This document shows positions 1 through 13,380 of a stretch of 41,348 nt of DNA, piece by piece; the first letter of the stretch is position 1, and each line of letters starts with the position of its first letter. The position numbers and the translations under genes are program-made. The stretch lies in the NCBI RefSeq assembly GCF_003258295.1, contig NZ_QKYN01000132.1:1-41348 (forward strand). Reading direction: 5' to 3'. This DNA comes from Streptacidiphilus pinicola (GTDB taxonomy: Bacteria; Actinomycetota; Actinomycetes; Streptomycetales; Streptomycetaceae). The notes under the pieces are model-generated. The model saw only the letters and a list, made by a program, of their open reading frames with translations. It was not told the origin of the DNA and did no database searches.

Positions 1-89
1 GGGTGGGGCCCGCACGTGGGACTCGGGAGGGCGGCAACGCAGTGGGTGCGGGCGGTCGGCGCGGTGGGCGCCGGGGCGCGGGGGCGCCG
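1..89. other. Left-edge non-coding stretch downstream of the PKS gene
   Basis: Very GC-rich sequence beyond the PKS stop codon. No gene, convincing hairpin or repeat is visible. The biosynthetic cluster probably continues to the left of the window, because no regulator or phosphopantetheinyl transferase is found on the visible side. Confidence 0.4.
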
Positions 90-4046
<3,957 letters not shown>

Positions 4047-4359
4047 TCCAAGACCTCCCCCAGTGGATGATCCAAGCATATACCCGAGGCCAAAGTTGTC
4101 CTCCGATTTTCCCCGGACGAGTGACGGGAGCCGACACCCTGTCAAGCGCGCCGAAACGCCTTGAGCCGTCCTTTAACAGGGTTTTGACGCGCCGTGCACT
4201 CCGGGCGAGGGGGAAGTCCATGTCAGTCCGAGGGGTGATCGGGGCTTGACTGGAGTCGTCTGTTGGACTTGAGTTCATGAATGTGCTTCAGTTGAGACGC
4301 CGGCCGCTGCGAGCGGGCCGGCCCCGGCCGTAGGTCCTTCAGACTTCTCAGGAGCAGCC
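4047..4359. promoter_or_regulatory. Divergent promoter region between PKS and GH3 operon
   Basis: This 313-base intergenic region must carry promoters for both arms of the cluster. It is less GC-rich than its surroundings. A TTGACT -35-like hexamer lies at 4246-4251 on the plus strand, with only a weak TTGAGT -10 candidate 17 bases further on. On the minus strand TATATG (4082 to 4077) could be a -10 for the PKS, but no good -35 accompanies it. A stem with arms 4299-4305 and 4316-4322 (GCCGGCC/GGCCGGC) would lie in the 5' leader of the GH3 gene. No open reading frame in the interval has convincing coding character. Confidence 0.5.
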
Positions 4360-6024
4360 GTGGACACACCTCTTTGGCAGAAACACTGGTTCGACCGCCG
4401 CGCGCCGTTCGCGGACGAGTGCCGGCAGGCCCGGGACTCGTTGTTGACCGATCTCAAGCAACCGGCCCTGGCCCAGCAGCGCGTCCTCGCCGACGTCGTC
4501 GACATGAGCGCCGGCTCGGTGCACTGGCGGGAGCGGGGCTACGACGTCGTGGCCGACGACCACCGGCGCTTCCGCTCGGTGCTGCCGGTGATGCGCTACG
4601 ACGACTTCGTCCCGGAGATCCAGCACGAGACCCGCACCAAGGGCGGCACCCTGACGTGCAGTCCGGTCCTGCGCTGGCTCAAGACCAGCGGCACCACCGG
4701 GGCGCCCAAGCTGGTGCCTTACACCCTGCACTGGCTCCTCACCTACCGCATCCCCGCGATGAAGGCGATGTGGGGGACGTACCTGGAGTACCACCCCGAG
4801 CTGCTGGCCCACCCGTACGCGACGCTCGACACCCAGACGGTGCGCGAGGACGTCTTCGACTTCGTGCACGGCATCGGCCACCAGGCGATCAGCAACCGGC
4901 ACCCCCGCGTCAACAGCCGCGACTGGAACCCGCCGTGGTACGAGTCGCCGTGGTTCGGGCCCGAGGTGCCGAGCAGCCACGAGGGCCGCATGTACCACCG
5001 GATCCGGAACCTGGTCGGCAAGGAGCTGCACTACATCTCCTCGATCAACCCGAGCACCCTGATCTCGCTGCGCGACCTGCTGGCCGAGCACCGGGATCAG
5101 CTGGTGGACGACGTCCGCTCGGGGACGCTGGAGGGCCGGCCGTACGCGCGGCCGGACGTGGCCGGAGCCCGTCGGCTCGAGGAGGCGCTGTCCCGGCCGG
5201 AGTTCACGCTCACGGACGTGTGGCCCTCGCTCACCCTCTACACCTGCTGGCTCTCGGCCTCCGCCGGCCTGTACGCGAGCAAGCTCGACGCCATCTTCCC
5301 GGGCGTCGACCGGCTGCCCTTCATGAGCTGCGGCACCGAGGGCGTCACCACCATCCCGGTGGACGACTCGCTGCACAGCCAACCGCTGGCCGTGTCCCAG
5401 GCGTTCTTCGAGTTCGTGCCCGCCTCGGTCCCGCTGGGCGAGCTGCTGGAGACCGGGGAGCCGGTGCCGACGCTGCTCTTCGACGAGGTCGAGCCCGGCC
5501 AGGACTACCACCTGATCATGACTCAGGGGAACGGCCTCTACCGGCTGTGGACGGGGGACGTCTACCACGTCGACCGCGTCGTCGACGGCACCCCCTGGAT
5601 CCACTTCGTGCACCGCGACGGGGTCTTCCACTCCTTCACCGGCGAGAAGCTCACCGAGTCCCAGGTCGCCTCGGCGGTCCAGCGGGGCCTCGCGACCGAG
5701 GGTCTCGGCCTCGGGCTCTACATGTGCGGCCCGCGCTGGTCGGAGCCGCCCTACTACGACGTCGTGGCCGAGGTCCCGGAGCCCTCGCCGCGGCTGGACC
5801 GGGCGCTGTCGAGGGCCGTGGACTCGGCCCTGCACGAGATCAACATCGAGTACGCCTCCAAGCGCGACAGCGGCCGGCTCGGCGCACCGGAGGTCGCCAC
5901 CGTGCCGCGGGACGCCATCGCCGCCTACGTCGAGAGCCACCGTCAGGCCGGCAACACCACCCAGTACAAGTACCGGCCGTTCCAGCGGGACGTCGACTTC
6001 GTCACCGCGCTCACCGGTCGCTGA
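4360..6024 (+). CDS. GH3-family acyl-acid amido synthetase (adenylate-forming)
   Basis: The 554-residue protein belongs to the GH3 branch of the ANL adenylating superfamily. Plant members activate a carboxylic acid with ATP and transfer it to an amino acid amine. Seen: the phosphate-binding TSGTTG loop at residues 109-114 followed by PKLVPYT, a CGTEG segment, and the GH3-typical GLYRLWTGDV block at about 392-401, followed by a C-terminal half rich in acyl-adenylate-type elements. The GTG start follows AGGAG (4350-4354) by 5 bases. It is the first gene of the rightward operon, 15 bases or less from the next gene. In this setting I infer that it makes an amide (or an acyl-AMP for other capture) between the PKS product and a small acid or amine. 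The substrates cannot be read from sequence. Confidence 0.82.
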   Translation: MDTPLWQKHWFDRRAPFADECRQARDSLLTDLKQPALAQQRVLADVVDMSAGSVHWRERGYDVVADDHRRFRSVLPVMRYDDFVPEIQHETRTKGGTLTCSPVLRWLKTSGTTGAPKLVPYTLHWLLTYRIPAMKAMWGTYLEYHPELLAHPYATLDTQTVREDVFDFVHGIGHQAISNRHPRVNSRDWNPPWYESPWFGPEVPSSHEGRMYHRIRNLVGKELHYISSINPSTLISLRDLLAEHRDQLVDDVRSGTLEGRPYARPDVAGARRLEEALSRPEFTLTDVWPSLTLYTCWLSASAGLYASKLDAIFPGVDRLPFMSCGTEGVTTIPVDDSLHSQPLAVSQAFFEFVPASVPLGELLETGEPVPTLLFDEVEPGQDYHLIMTQGNGLYRLWTGDVYHVDRVVDGTPWIHFVHRDGVFHSFTGEKLTESQVASAVQRGLATEGLGLGLYMCGPRWSEPPYYDVVAEVPEPSPRLDRALSRAVDSALHEINIEYASKRDSGRLGAPEVATVPRDAIAAYVESHRQAGNTTQYKYRPFQRDVDFVTALTGR

Positions 6025-6038
6025 AAGGGAGTTGGGAC

Positions 6039-6920
6039 GTGATCGAGACCAAGAGGCCGCCGCAGAACACCCGCAGGGAGATAGCGGCGTTGCCGGTCGA
6101 CGGCACCGAGCTGGCCCTGCACCTGTGGCGGCCGCGGGGGCAGGTCAAGGGCGCGGTCTTCTATTTCCACGGGCTCCAGTCCCACGCGGGCTGGCTGTGG
6201 GAGGTCGGTCCGCAGTTCGCCGACAACGACGTCGCCTTCTACGTGCTCGACCGCCGCGGCAGCGGCATCAGCGGGGGCGACCGTCAGGACCTCCCCGACG
6301 TGGACACCGTGGTCCGCGACTACCTCACCGCCGTGGCGCACGTGCGGCGCGAGATCGGCGACGCGGTCCCGCTGTCGCTGTTCGGGCACTGCCTGGGCGG
6401 CTCCTTCATGGCCGCCCTGATGCACCATCCGGAGTTCACCACCCGCTACGACGCGGCGATCTTCTGCTCCGCCTGGCTGGGCAGGCTGCACGCCACCCTG
6501 GACGAGGAGCAGCGGCGCGCCCTCGCCGCCGAGACCTCCCTGGAGCTGTGGGACGCCGGGCTCAAGTCCGAGGACTTCACCGACGAGGTCCGCCACCGCC
6601 ACTTCATCGACCACGACGACCTGGCGGTGCGCGCGCTGACCCACCGCTCCCGCGGGGTCCTGCTCGGCCTGGAGGAGCTCTACGTGCGGCCCCGCAAGCC
6701 GCTGCCGCCGGTCCCGGCCGCGTACGTCTCCGGGGCCAGGGACCCGATCATCGACCTCGACGACGCCCGCGTCGCGTTCCGGCGCATGACGGGGGCGAAC
6801 GGCGCGCTGCTCCAGTACCCGACGGACAAGCACTACCTCTTCTACACCGACGTCCGCTCCCGGCTGGTCGACTGGGCGTCCACCTTCACCCTGATCCAAG
6901 GGGTGGACCGCGATGTCTGA
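6039..6920 (+). CDS. Alpha/beta hydrolase with cysteine nucleophile
   Basis: A 293-residue alpha/beta-hydrolase of the lysophospholipase/thioesterase type. An HG motif (YFHGLQSHAG) forms the oxyanion region. The nucleophile elbow reads GHCLGGS, placing Cys118 where Ser is usual, with Asp235 (GARDP) and His265 (DKHY) completing a Cys-Asp-His triad. Cys nucleophiles are known in PHA synthases and dienelactone hydrolases and favour acyl transfer from thioesters. The PKS lacks a thioesterase, so release or transfer of its acyl chain is one possible job; this is inference. The GTG start at 6039 follows AAAGGGAG and lies 14 bases after the GH3 stop. The end overlaps the next start (ATGTCTGA), so the two genes are translationally coupled. 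Confidence 0.85.
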   Translation: MIETKRPPQNTRREIAALPVDGTELALHLWRPRGQVKGAVFYFHGLQSHAGWLWEVGPQFADNDVAFYVLDRRGSGISGGDRQDLPDVDTVVRDYLTAVAHVRREIGDAVPLSLFGHCLGGSFMAALMHHPEFTTRYDAAIFCSAWLGRLHATLDEEQRRALAAETSLELWDAGLKSEDFTDEVRHRHFIDHDDLAVRALTHRSRGVLLGLEELYVRPRKPLPPVPAAYVSGARDPIIDLDDARVAFRRMTGANGALLQYPTDKHYLFYTDVRSRLVDWASTFTLIQGVDRDV

Positions 6921-8124
6921 GCCGGCCATGGCCGAGCTGTACCGGGTCGAGCTGCCCATGGCTGTCGGCTTCGACCATCCCGCCAAGCGACGTGCCACCG
7001 CGGACAGCCTGCTGCTGCGGCTGGAGGTCGACGGCACGGCCGGGCTGGGCGAGTGCGCCCCCCGGGCGTACGTCACCGGTGAGACGAGCCACTCGGTGGC
7101 GGCTGCGCTCCAGCAGGTCCCGCTGGACCGGCTCTTCGCCAGGTTACGCGAGGCCGACCCGGCCGAACTGCTGGCCCGGGTCCAGCAGGAGGGTGTCTCC
7201 GGAGCCTTCGGCCTGCACGGCGGCAACAACCTGCTCTGCCTGCTGGAGACCGCGCTGCTGGACCTGCTGGGCCGCCGACTCGGCCTGAACGGGGTCGAGT
7301 TGACGCCGGCCTCGGGCAAGCCCGCCGCCGGCCCGGCCGCGCTCCCGGTGTCGCAGGTGCTCGATCTCAGCCTCGACGTCGAGGAGTTCCTCGACACCCG
7401 CAGTCCGTTCCACTTCGTCAAGGTCAAGGCGGCCGACGACATCCGCCGCGATGTGGCCACGGTCGGCGCGATCCGCGCCCGCCTCGGGGACGCGGTCCCG
7501 ATCATGGTCGACGCCAACATGAGCTGGTCCGCGGATGAGGCCCCGGCCCGGCTGACAGCCCTGGCCGACGCGGGCGCCGACCTCGTCGAGGAGCCCCTGG
7601 CCAAGGGCGCGTGGGCGGAGCTCGCCCGGCTGCGCGCCGGTTCCGGGGTGCGCGTCGTGCTGGACGAGTCCGTGTGCACCCTCCACGACGCCCTGACGGC
7701 GGTGGAGTTCCGTGCCTGCGACGCCTTCAACATCCGGGTCGCCAAGAACGGCGGCCCGGTGAGCGCGGCCCGGCTGATCGACGTCGCACGCCACGCCGGG
7801 CTGGGCTTCCAGATCGGGGTGCAGGTCGCGGAGGTGGGTCCGCTCATCCACGCGGGCCGGGCGCTGGCCTTCGCCCACCCCGACGCGTTCACCGTCGAGG
7901 CGGGCCAGTCGGACCGGTTCTTCCCCGAGACGGTCGTCACGCCCCGCCCCGCGGTGGACCGTTCGGCCAACACCGTCGAGCCGCCGCCCGGACCGGGCTT
8001 CGGCCTCGCGCTCACCGACCGCGCCGCGCCCTGGGCGGTGGCGCGGTACACCGAGGGGGCTCCGGACTGGGCTCCGCTCGCCACGACGCCGTCAGGAGGG
8101 GTCCACCGTGACAATCGTCTATGA
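6913..8124 (+). CDS. Enolase-superfamily enzyme, muconate lactonizing/epimerase-like
   Basis: The 403-residue protein has the two-domain enolase-superfamily plan: an N-terminal capping domain and a TIM-barrel. Barrel residues seen are the KxK acid/base pair Lys170 and Lys172 (FVKVKAAD), metal ligands Asp200 (VDANM), Glu226 (VEEPL) and Asp251 (LDES), and the opposite-face Lys278 (RVAKNGG). Lysines on both faces place it in the MLE subgroup (cycloisomerases, o-succinylbenzoate synthase, dipeptide epimerases, N-succinylamino acid racemases) rather than the mandelate racemase subgroup. Its reaction would start by proton abstraction alpha to a carboxylate. Residue 78 is encoded by TTA. It overlaps the previous gene by 8 bases and the next by 17. 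The substrate is unknown. Confidence 0.87.
   Translation: MSEPAMAELYRVELPMAVGFDHPAKRRATADSLLLRLEVDGTAGLGECAPRAYVTGETSHSVAAALQQVPLDRLFARLREADPAELLARVQQEGVSGAFGLHGGNNLLCLLETALLDLLGRRLGLNGVELTPASGKPAAGPAALPVSQVLDLSLDVEEFLDTRSPFHFVKVKAADDIRRDVATVGAIRARLGDAVPIMVDANMSWSADEAPARLTALADAGADLVEEPLAKGAWAELARLRAGSGVRVVLDESVCTLHDALTAVEFRACDAFNIRVAKNGGPVSAARLIDVARHAGLGFQIGVQVAEVGPLIHAGRALAFAHPDAFTVEAGQSDRFFPETVVTPRPAVDRSANTVEPPPGPGFGLALTDRAAPWAVARYTEGAPDWAPLATTPSGGVHRDNRL
7144..7146 (+). promoter_or_regulatory. In-frame TTA leucine codon in the MLE-type gene
   Basis: Residue 78 of the enolase-superfamily protein (segment FARLREADP) uses TTA. In streptomycetes this codon is read only by the late-expressed tRNA encoded by bldA, so it can delay translation of the gene until development. 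It is the only in-frame TTA I found in the cluster. Confidence 0.7.
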
Positions 8125-9019
8125 GTGCGAGTACGAGGGCGAGCGCTGGCTCGGCCTCGGCCTGCCGAACGATCAGGATCCGCTGCTGCTCCACCCCTTG
8201 GGCGAGGCCACCCCGGCTGGGGTCAGCCCGGCCGGGGCCACCCTGGTCGGCGGGCTGCCCGCCGCGGGCGGTGACGTGGCGGCTGCGGTCGCGCGGCTCA
8301 CGGAGGGCCGCACCCCCGTCGAGGTCTCCCCCGCCCGGCGGCACCGCGTGCGGATGCTGCCGGCCCTGCGGCCGGCTCACGCGGGAGACGCGCTGGTCAG
8401 CGGCTTCATGATGACCCACAACGTCAAGGTCGACGCCGAGGTGCCGGACCAGCCCACCTGGTTCGTCAAGGGCTCCGGCGACAGCCTCCGGGTCCCCGGC
8501 GAGCCGCTGGCCGTCCCCGCCGACGCGGTCGCCGTCTGCGAGGAGGCGGAGGTGGTGCTGGTGTACGTCGGCGACGAGACGGGCGTGCCCCGCTACGTCG
8601 GCTACACCTTCGGCAACGACCTCACCGACATCGGCCGCTTCAAGCAGCACCCCGGGCACCTGTCCTACGCCAAGCTCTGCGACGCCGGCCTGGCGCCGTG
8701 GCTGCACCTGGCCGAGCCGCCGCGCTCGGTCACCGGCGAGGTCGTGGTCGAACGCGACGGCGTCCCGGCCTGGAAGGGCACCTTCGCCACCGGCACCGAC
8801 GCGCTCCACTACGACGTGCCGACCATGATGGCGCGCCTCTTCGCCCACCACGCCCTGCTTCGCCCGGGCCTCGTGCACTACGTGTTCCTCGGCGCCGACC
8901 GCAGCAGCTTCCACGCGGGCTTCCGCACCCAGGACGGCGACGTGATCACCATCGGCTTCGCCAGTCACGGCGTGACCTTGTCCCACCCGCTCAGGTTCCA
9001 CCCGCACCACGGAGGTTGA
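8108..9019 (+). CDS. Fumarylacetoacetate hydrolase (FAH)-fold enzyme
   Basis: The 303-residue protein carries a C-terminal FAH domain. The hallmark block is [12 protein letters not shown], where the Asp is the usual metal ligand, preceded by [11 protein letters not shown], which supplies the paired acidic metal ligands. FAH-fold enzymes hydrolyse C-C bonds of 1,3-diketones, decarboxylate or isomerise keto acids, or dehydrate 2-keto-3-deoxy acids. The long variable N-terminal half and the [16 protein letters not shown] segment recall the AraD1-type branch more than classical FahA, but the reaction is not assignable. The GTG start at 8108 follows GGAGGG and lies inside the end of the previous gene, which argues for coordinated production with the MLE-type enzyme. 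Confidence 0.82.
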   Translation: MTIVYECEYEGERWLGLGLPNDQDPLLLHPLGEATPAGVSPAGATLVGGLPAAGGDVAAAVARLTEGRTPVEVSPARRHRVRMLPALRPAHAGDALVSGFMMTHNVKVDAEVPDQPTWFVKGSGDSLRVPGEPLAVPADAVAVCEEAEVVLVYVGDETGVPRYVGYTFGNDLTDIGRFKQHPGHLSYAKLCDAGLAPWLHLAEPPRSVTGEVVVERDGVPAWKGTFATGTDALHYDVPTMMARLFAHHALLRPGLVHYVFLGADRSSFHAGFRTQDGDVITIGFASHGVTLSHPLRFHPHHGG

Positions 9020-9024
9020 TCCAC

Positions 9025-10518
9025 ATGTCCCCTGCCGTCACCGCGCGGCGCCGGCTGATCCTGGCCACCAGTTGCCTGAGCATGTTCATCACGGCGCTCG
9101 ACAACTCGATCGTCAACCTGGCCCTCCCGGCCATCCACCAGGATCTGAACGCCTCGGTGTCCAGCCTCCAGTGGATCGCGGACGCCTACACCATGGTGCT
9201 CGCGACGCTGCTGCTGACCGCCGGCGCCACCGCCGACCGCTGGGGCCGGCGGCGGGTCTTCCTGACCGGCCTGGCCGTGTTCACGGTCGCCTCGCTGCTC
9301 TGCGGCCTGGCGCCCTCCGGCGGCTGGCTGATCGCGTTCCGGGCGCTGCAGGCCGTCGGCGGGGCGATGCTCAATCCCATCGCCATGTCGATCATCTCCA
9401 CCACCTTCCCCGAACCGGCCCTGCGGGCCCGGGCGTTCGGCGTATGGAGCAGCGTCTACGGCGCGAGCATGGCGGCCGGGCCGCTCGTCGGCGGGGTGCT
9501 GGTGGGGACAGTGGGCTGGCGGTCCATCTTCTGGGTCAACGTCCCCGTGGGCGTCCTGGCCATCGTGCTGACCCTCGTCTTCATCCCCGAGTCGCGCGCG
9601 GAGAGGGCGCGCCGCCTCGACCCGGTGGGGCAGCTGCTGGTGATGGTGTTCCTGCTGCCGCTGACCTACGCGGTGATCCAGGCCACCGGGGTGGGCTGGA
9701 CCTCGCCGCAGATCCTGGTCTGCCTCGGCGTCTCGGCGGTCGCCCTGATCGCGCTGCTCGGCTACGAGACGCGCCGCACAGAGCCTCTGGTGGACCTGCG
9801 CTTCTTCCGCAGCATCCCGTTCTCCGGCGCGACCCTGACGGCGGTGGCCGCCTTCGTGGCGCTGGGCGGCTTCCTGTTCCTCAGCAACCTCTACCTGCAG
9901 GAGGCCCGGGGCTTCTCCGCCCTGCGCAGCAGCCTCTACCTGCTGCCGATGGCCGCCATGACGCTTCTACTGGCACCGGTGTCCGGGCGGATCGCCGGCG
10001 CCCGCGGCGCGCGGATCCCGCTGCTGCTGGCCGGCGTGGCCGTGATGCTGAGCGGGCTGATGCTGACCGCGCTCGGCCGCGACACCCCGGACTGGTGGGT
10101 CCTGGTCGCCTTCGCCCTGTTCGGCGTCGGGTTCGCCATGGTCAACGCGCCGATCACCTCGACCGCCGTCTCCGGCATGCCGCGCGCCCAGGCCGGTGTG
10201 GCCTCGGCGATCGCCTCCACGAGCCGCTTCGTCGGCCAGGAGCTCGGGGTGGCGATCATCGGCAGCGTGCTGGCCGCGGGCCTCCACGGCCAGGTGACCG
10301 GGGAGTTCGACGCGGCGAGCCACGCCGGCTGGTGGATCGTCGTCGGCTGCGGCGCAGTGATCGCGGTCCTCGCCGTGACCACCACCAGCGCCTGGGCCAA
10401 GGACACCGCCAAGCGCGTCGCCGACCGGCTGGACCCGGCGGCCCTCGTCGCCCCCGGCCCCGGTGTCGCCCCCCGCAGCACCACCGACACCGCCGTCGCA
10501 CCCCGCACGGCGAACTGA
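9025..10518 (+). CDS. DHA2-family MFS exporter (EmrB/QacA-like)
   Basis: A 497-residue integral membrane protein with about 14 hydrophobic segments, the length and layout of drug:proton antiporter family 2. Seen: the motif D1-like [11 protein letters not shown] in the first helix, the motif A loop [13 protein letters not shown] between helices 2 and 3, and a PLVGGVL motif C-like segment in helix 5. In a biosynthetic operon the likely role is export of, and self-protection from, the product, driven by the proton gradient. The ATG at 9025 follows GGAGG (9011-9015) and begins 5 bases after the FAH gene ends. It is the only transporter in the visible cluster. Confidence 0.93.
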   Translation: MSPAVTARRRLILATSCLSMFITALDNSIVNLALPAIHQDLNASVSSLQWIADAYTMVLATLLLTAGATADRWGRRRVFLTGLAVFTVASLLCGLAPSGGWLIAFRALQAVGGAMLNPIAMSIISTTFPEPALRARAFGVWSSVYGASMAAGPLVGGVLVGTVGWRSIFWVNVPVGVLAIVLTLVFIPESRAERARRLDPVGQLLVMVFLLPLTYAVIQATGVGWTSPQILVCLGVSAVALIALLGYETRRTEPLVDLRFFRSIPFSGATLTAVAAFVALGGFLFLSNLYLQEARGFSALRSSLYLLPMAAMTLLLAPVSGRIAGARGARIPLLLAGVAVMLSGLMLTALGRDTPDWWVLVAFALFGVGFAMVNAPITSTAVSGMPRAQAGVASAIASTSRFVGQELGVAIIGSVLAAGLHGQVTGEFDAASHAGWWIVVGCGAVIAVLAVTTTSAWAKDTAKRVADRLDPAALVAPGPGVAPRSTTDTAVAPRTAN

Positions 10519-10548
10519 CCTCAGACCGACCCGAGATCGGAGCCTCCC

Positions 10549-11025
10549 ATGAGCCAGAGCCCCGCCCTGCGTGTCCTCGTCCTGAACGGCCCCAACCTGA
10601 ACCTGCTGGGCGAGCGGGACCCCGCCCTCTACGGAACCGCGACCCTCGCCGACGTCACGGACAACGTGACCCGGCTCGCCAAGGAGCTGGACGTCGCGGT
10701 GGACTTCGCCCAGCACAACTCGGAGGGCGACGTCGTCGACGCACTCCAGCGGGCCCGTCACGACTACGACGCGGTGATCCTCAACCCCGGCCCGCTCTCC
10801 CACTCCAGCCTGCCGGTCCGGGACGTGGTCCACGTCATCAGCACCCCGGTCGTCGAGGTGCACATCTCCAACGTGGTCTCCCGCGGCGGCTACCACGAGA
10901 AGCTCGTCACCGCGCCCGCGGCGGCCGCGGTCATCTGCGGCTGCGGCATCTACGGCTACGAGCTGGCCCTGCGGCTCATCGTCCAGCGCTACGCGCCGGC
11001 CGCGGCAGCCGACCGCCAGGCCTGA
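10549..11025 (+). CDS. Type II 3-dehydroquinate dehydratase-like protein, variant pocket
   Basis: The 158-residue protein has the length and fold signature of type II dehydroquinases (AroQ): [10 protein letters not shown] at the N-terminus, the catalytic lid residues Arg23 and Tyr28 (ERDPALYG), NPG with His85, and EVHISN with Glu103 and His105. Two usually conserved features differ: NHEG is NSEG, and the FRHHS stretch that carries a substrate-binding Arg reads YHEKL (115-119). The enolate chemistry may therefore be kept while the substrate has changed. It sits mid-operon, not beside other shikimate genes, so a biosynthetic paralogue is more likely than the housekeeping enzyme. Ordinary DHQ dehydratase activity is not excluded. 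Confidence 0.85.
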   Translation: MSQSPALRVLVLNGPNLNLLGERDPALYGTATLADVTDNVTRLAKELDVAVDFAQHNSEGDVVDALQRARHDYDAVILNPGPLSHSSLPVRDVVHVISTPVVEVHISNVVSRGGYHEKLVTAPAAAAVICGCGIYGYELALRLIVQRYAPAAAADRQA

Positions 11026-11058
11026 CCGGACGCACCCCACACCCTCCTGGAGCGAACA

Positions 11059-11853
11059 GTGACCGCCTCCCCTTCCTCCCTCTCCCCTTCCTCGTTCGGT
11101 CTGGACGGCCGCGTCGTGCTGATCACCGGAGCCGGCAGCGGCATCGGTCAGGCGGCCGCGGTGGCCTTCGCCGAGGCGGGCGCCCACGTGGCGCTCGCCG
11201 GCCGACGCCTCGAACACCTCGAGGAGACCCGCAAGCTGCTGCCCGACCCCGACGACGCGCTCGTGCTGCGGTGCGACGTCGACCGCGAGTCCGACGTGGT
11301 GGCGCTCGTCGACGCCGTGGCCGAGCGCTTCGGCCGGCTCAACGTGGCGTTCAACAACGCCGGCACCTTCGGCCGGTTCGGCCCGCTGCACGAGGACGAC
11401 GAGGAGAACTTCGACCTCGTGGTGGGCACCAACCTGCGTGGCCTGTGGCGCTGCATGCGCCACCAGGTGGCGCGGATGCTGCAGAACGGCGGCGGCTCCA
11501 TCGTCAACTGCGCCTCCGTGGCGGCCCACCTGGGACACGCCAGGAGCCCCCTGTACTCGGCGACCAAGCACGCGGTGGTCGGCCTGAGCAAGTCGGCGGC
11601 GCTGCAGTACGCGGGCTCCGGCATCCGCGTCAACGTCGTCAGCCCCGGCTCGACCGACACCGACATGCTGCGCTCCCTGTACGAGGACGCAGGAGCGCTG
11701 CAGGCGCGCTCCAGCCGGGCACCGCTCAAGCGCCTCGGCACCCCGGCGGAGGTGGCCAACGCCGCGGTGTGGCTGGCCAGTCCGCTGAGCGGCTACGTCA
11801 CCGGCCAGACCCTGCCGGTCGACGGCGGCGTCACGGCCGGCAGCAGCGCCTGA
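11059..11853 (+). CDS. Short-chain dehydrogenase/reductase
   Basis: A 264-residue classical SDR. Seen: the nucleotide-binding TGAGSGIG near residue 20, NNAG, the catalytic Ser in NCASVAA, YSATK with Tyr and Lys, and PVDGG near the C-terminus, all usual for NAD(P)-dependent oxidation or reduction of an alcohol/ketone. AGRR after beta-2 is compatible with NADP use, but this is weak evidence. The GTG start at 11059 is preceded by GGAG; a Ser/Pro-rich stretch of about 12 residues precedes the core fold. It lies 33 bases after the AroQ-like gene and 47 before the LeuC-like gene, in the same operon. Confidence 0.9.
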   Translation: MTASPSSLSPSSFGLDGRVVLITGAGSGIGQAAAVAFAEAGAHVALAGRRLEHLEETRKLLPDPDDALVLRCDVDRESDVVALVDAVAERFGRLNVAFNNAGTFGRFGPLHEDDEENFDLVVGTNLRGLWRCMRHQVARMLQNGGGSIVNCASVAAHLGHARSPLYSATKHAVVGLSKSAALQYAGSGIRVNVVSPGSTDTDMLRSLYEDAGALQARSSRAPLKRLGTPAEVANAAVWLASPLSGYVTGQTLPVDGGVTAGSSA

Positions 11854-11900
11854 CCGGCGGCCACCTCTTCATCCCCACGACCCCGAGGAGCCCCTGCCCC

Positions 11901-13316
11901 ATGGCGTCCACCCTGTACCGCAAGGTGTTCGATCAGCACGTCGTCCGTGAACTGGGCGAGGACCAGTACCAGTTGTTCATCGGCCTGCACCTCATCCACG
12001 AGGCGACCAGCGCCCAGGCCTTCGCCATGCTCCGCGAACGCGGCCTCCAGGTCGCCTATCCGGAGCGCAACGTCGCCACGGTCGACCACATCATCCCGAC
12101 CGACGACGTCGCGCGGCCCTTCGCCGACGCCCAGAGCGAGGCGATGCTGGCCGCGCTGGAGAACAACACCGCGTCGTTCGGGCTGCGTTTCCTCTCCGCG
12201 GAGCGGCGCGAGAACGGCATCGTGCACGTGATCGGCGCGGAGCGCGGGCTCACCCAGCCCGGCCTGACCATCGTCTGCGGCGACTCGCACACCGCCACCC
12301 ACGGGGCCTTCGGCGCCCTGGCGTTCGGCATCGGCACCTCCCAGGTGCGGGACGTCCTGGGCACCCAGTCGGTGATCGTCAACCGGCTCAAGGTGCGCCG
12401 GATCGACATCACCGGCGCGCTGCGGCCCGGCGTCTCCGCCAAGGACGTCATCCTCTACGTGATCCACCGTCTCGGCCCCAAGGCGGGCGTGGGGTTCGCC
12501 TACGAGTTCGGCGGGGCGGTCGTCGACGCGATGTCGATGGACGAGCGGATGACCGTCTGCAACATGGTGGTCGAGGGCGGGGCCCTGGTCGGCTACTGCA
12601 ACCCCGACGAGACGACCTTCGCCTACCTGCGGGGCCGGCCCAGCGCCCCCGAGGGGGAGGACTGGGACCGCGCGGTCGACTGGTGGCGCTCGCTCGCCTC
12701 CGACGCGGACGCCCCGTACGACGACCGGGTGGTCTTCGACGGCGCCGAGATCAGCCCGATGGTCACCTGGGGTGTCAACCTCGGCCAGTCGGTTCCGGTG
12801 GACGGACACGTCCCCGGCGCCGCCGCGGACGCGGCGGCGGAGGCCGCCCTGGCCGACGCGCGGACCTTCATGGGGGTGACGGCAGGGCAGCCGGTCGAGG
12901 GGATCGGCATCGACGTCGCCTTCCTCGGCTCGTGCACCAACGGGCGCCTGTCGGACTTCGTCGAGGTGGCCGAGGCGCTGCGGCGCAGCGGCGCCAAGGT
13001 GGCCGAGGGTGTGCGGGCGCTGGCCGTTCCCGGCTCGCAGGAGGTGCGGGCGCAGCTGGTCGAGCGCGGCCTGGACAAGGTCTTCGAGCAGGCCGGCTTC
13101 GAGTTCCGGCAGCCCGGCTGCTCGATGTGCATCGCGATGAACCAGGACCGCCTGAACGACGGCGAGACCGCCGCCTCCTCGTCGAACCGGAACTTCAAGG
13201 GCCGCCAGGGCTCCCCGACCGGCCGGACCTTGATCATGTCCCCGCTGTCGGTGGCAGCGGCGGCCGTGCGGGGCGCCGTGGCCGATCCGCGCGAGGTCTT
13301 CGCGACCAACCGCTGA
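11901..13316 (+). CDS. LeuC-like large subunit of an aconitase-family hydro-lyase
   Basis: The 471-residue protein matches the large subunit of isopropylmalate dehydratase and related enzymes, which move a hydroxyl group between adjacent carbons of a substituted malate through a cis-unsaturated intermediate. The 4Fe-4S ligands are visible: Cys345 in GSCTNGR, and Cys407 and Cys410 in [15 protein letters not shown] and FGIGTSQV are also conserved. The following gene supplies the small subunit. No LeuA- or LeuB-type gene accompanies the pair, and the surrounding genes are not leucine biosynthesis, so a dedicated pathway substrate is inferred. The ATG at 11901 is preceded by GAGGAG at 11885-11890. 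Confidence 0.9.
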   Translation: MASTLYRKVFDQHVVRELGEDQYQLFIGLHLIHEATSAQAFAMLRERGLQVAYPERNVATVDHIIPTDDVARPFADAQSEAMLAALENNTASFGLRFLSAERRENGIVHVIGAERGLTQPGLTIVCGDSHTATHGAFGALAFGIGTSQVRDVLGTQSVIVNRLKVRRIDITGALRPGVSAKDVILYVIHRLGPKAGVGFAYEFGGAVVDAMSMDERMTVCNMVVEGGALVGYCNPDETTFAYLRGRPSAPEGEDWDRAVDWWRSLASDADAPYDDRVVFDGAEISPMVTWGVNLGQSVPVDGHVPGAAADAAAEAALADARTFMGVTAGQPVEGIGIDVAFLGSCTNGRLSDFVEVAEALRRSGAKVAEGVRALAVPGSQEVRAQLVERGLDKVFEQAGFEFRQPGCSMCIAMNQDRLNDGETAASSSNRNFKGRQGSPTGRTLIMSPLSVAAAAVRGAVADPREVFATNR

Positions 13317-13380
13317 CCGCTCGCCCCGTCCAGCCGTTCCCCCCCAGCACCCGAAACAGCGTCAGAAAGGCAACCCCGCC

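Noticed and set aside
9072..11900. Open frame extending upstream of the LeuC-like gene through the MFS, AroQ-like and SDR genes
   Set aside because: The upstream part is low-complexity Arg/Pro/Gly sequence in the wrong frame of three clear genes; LeuC homology starts at the ATG at 11901.
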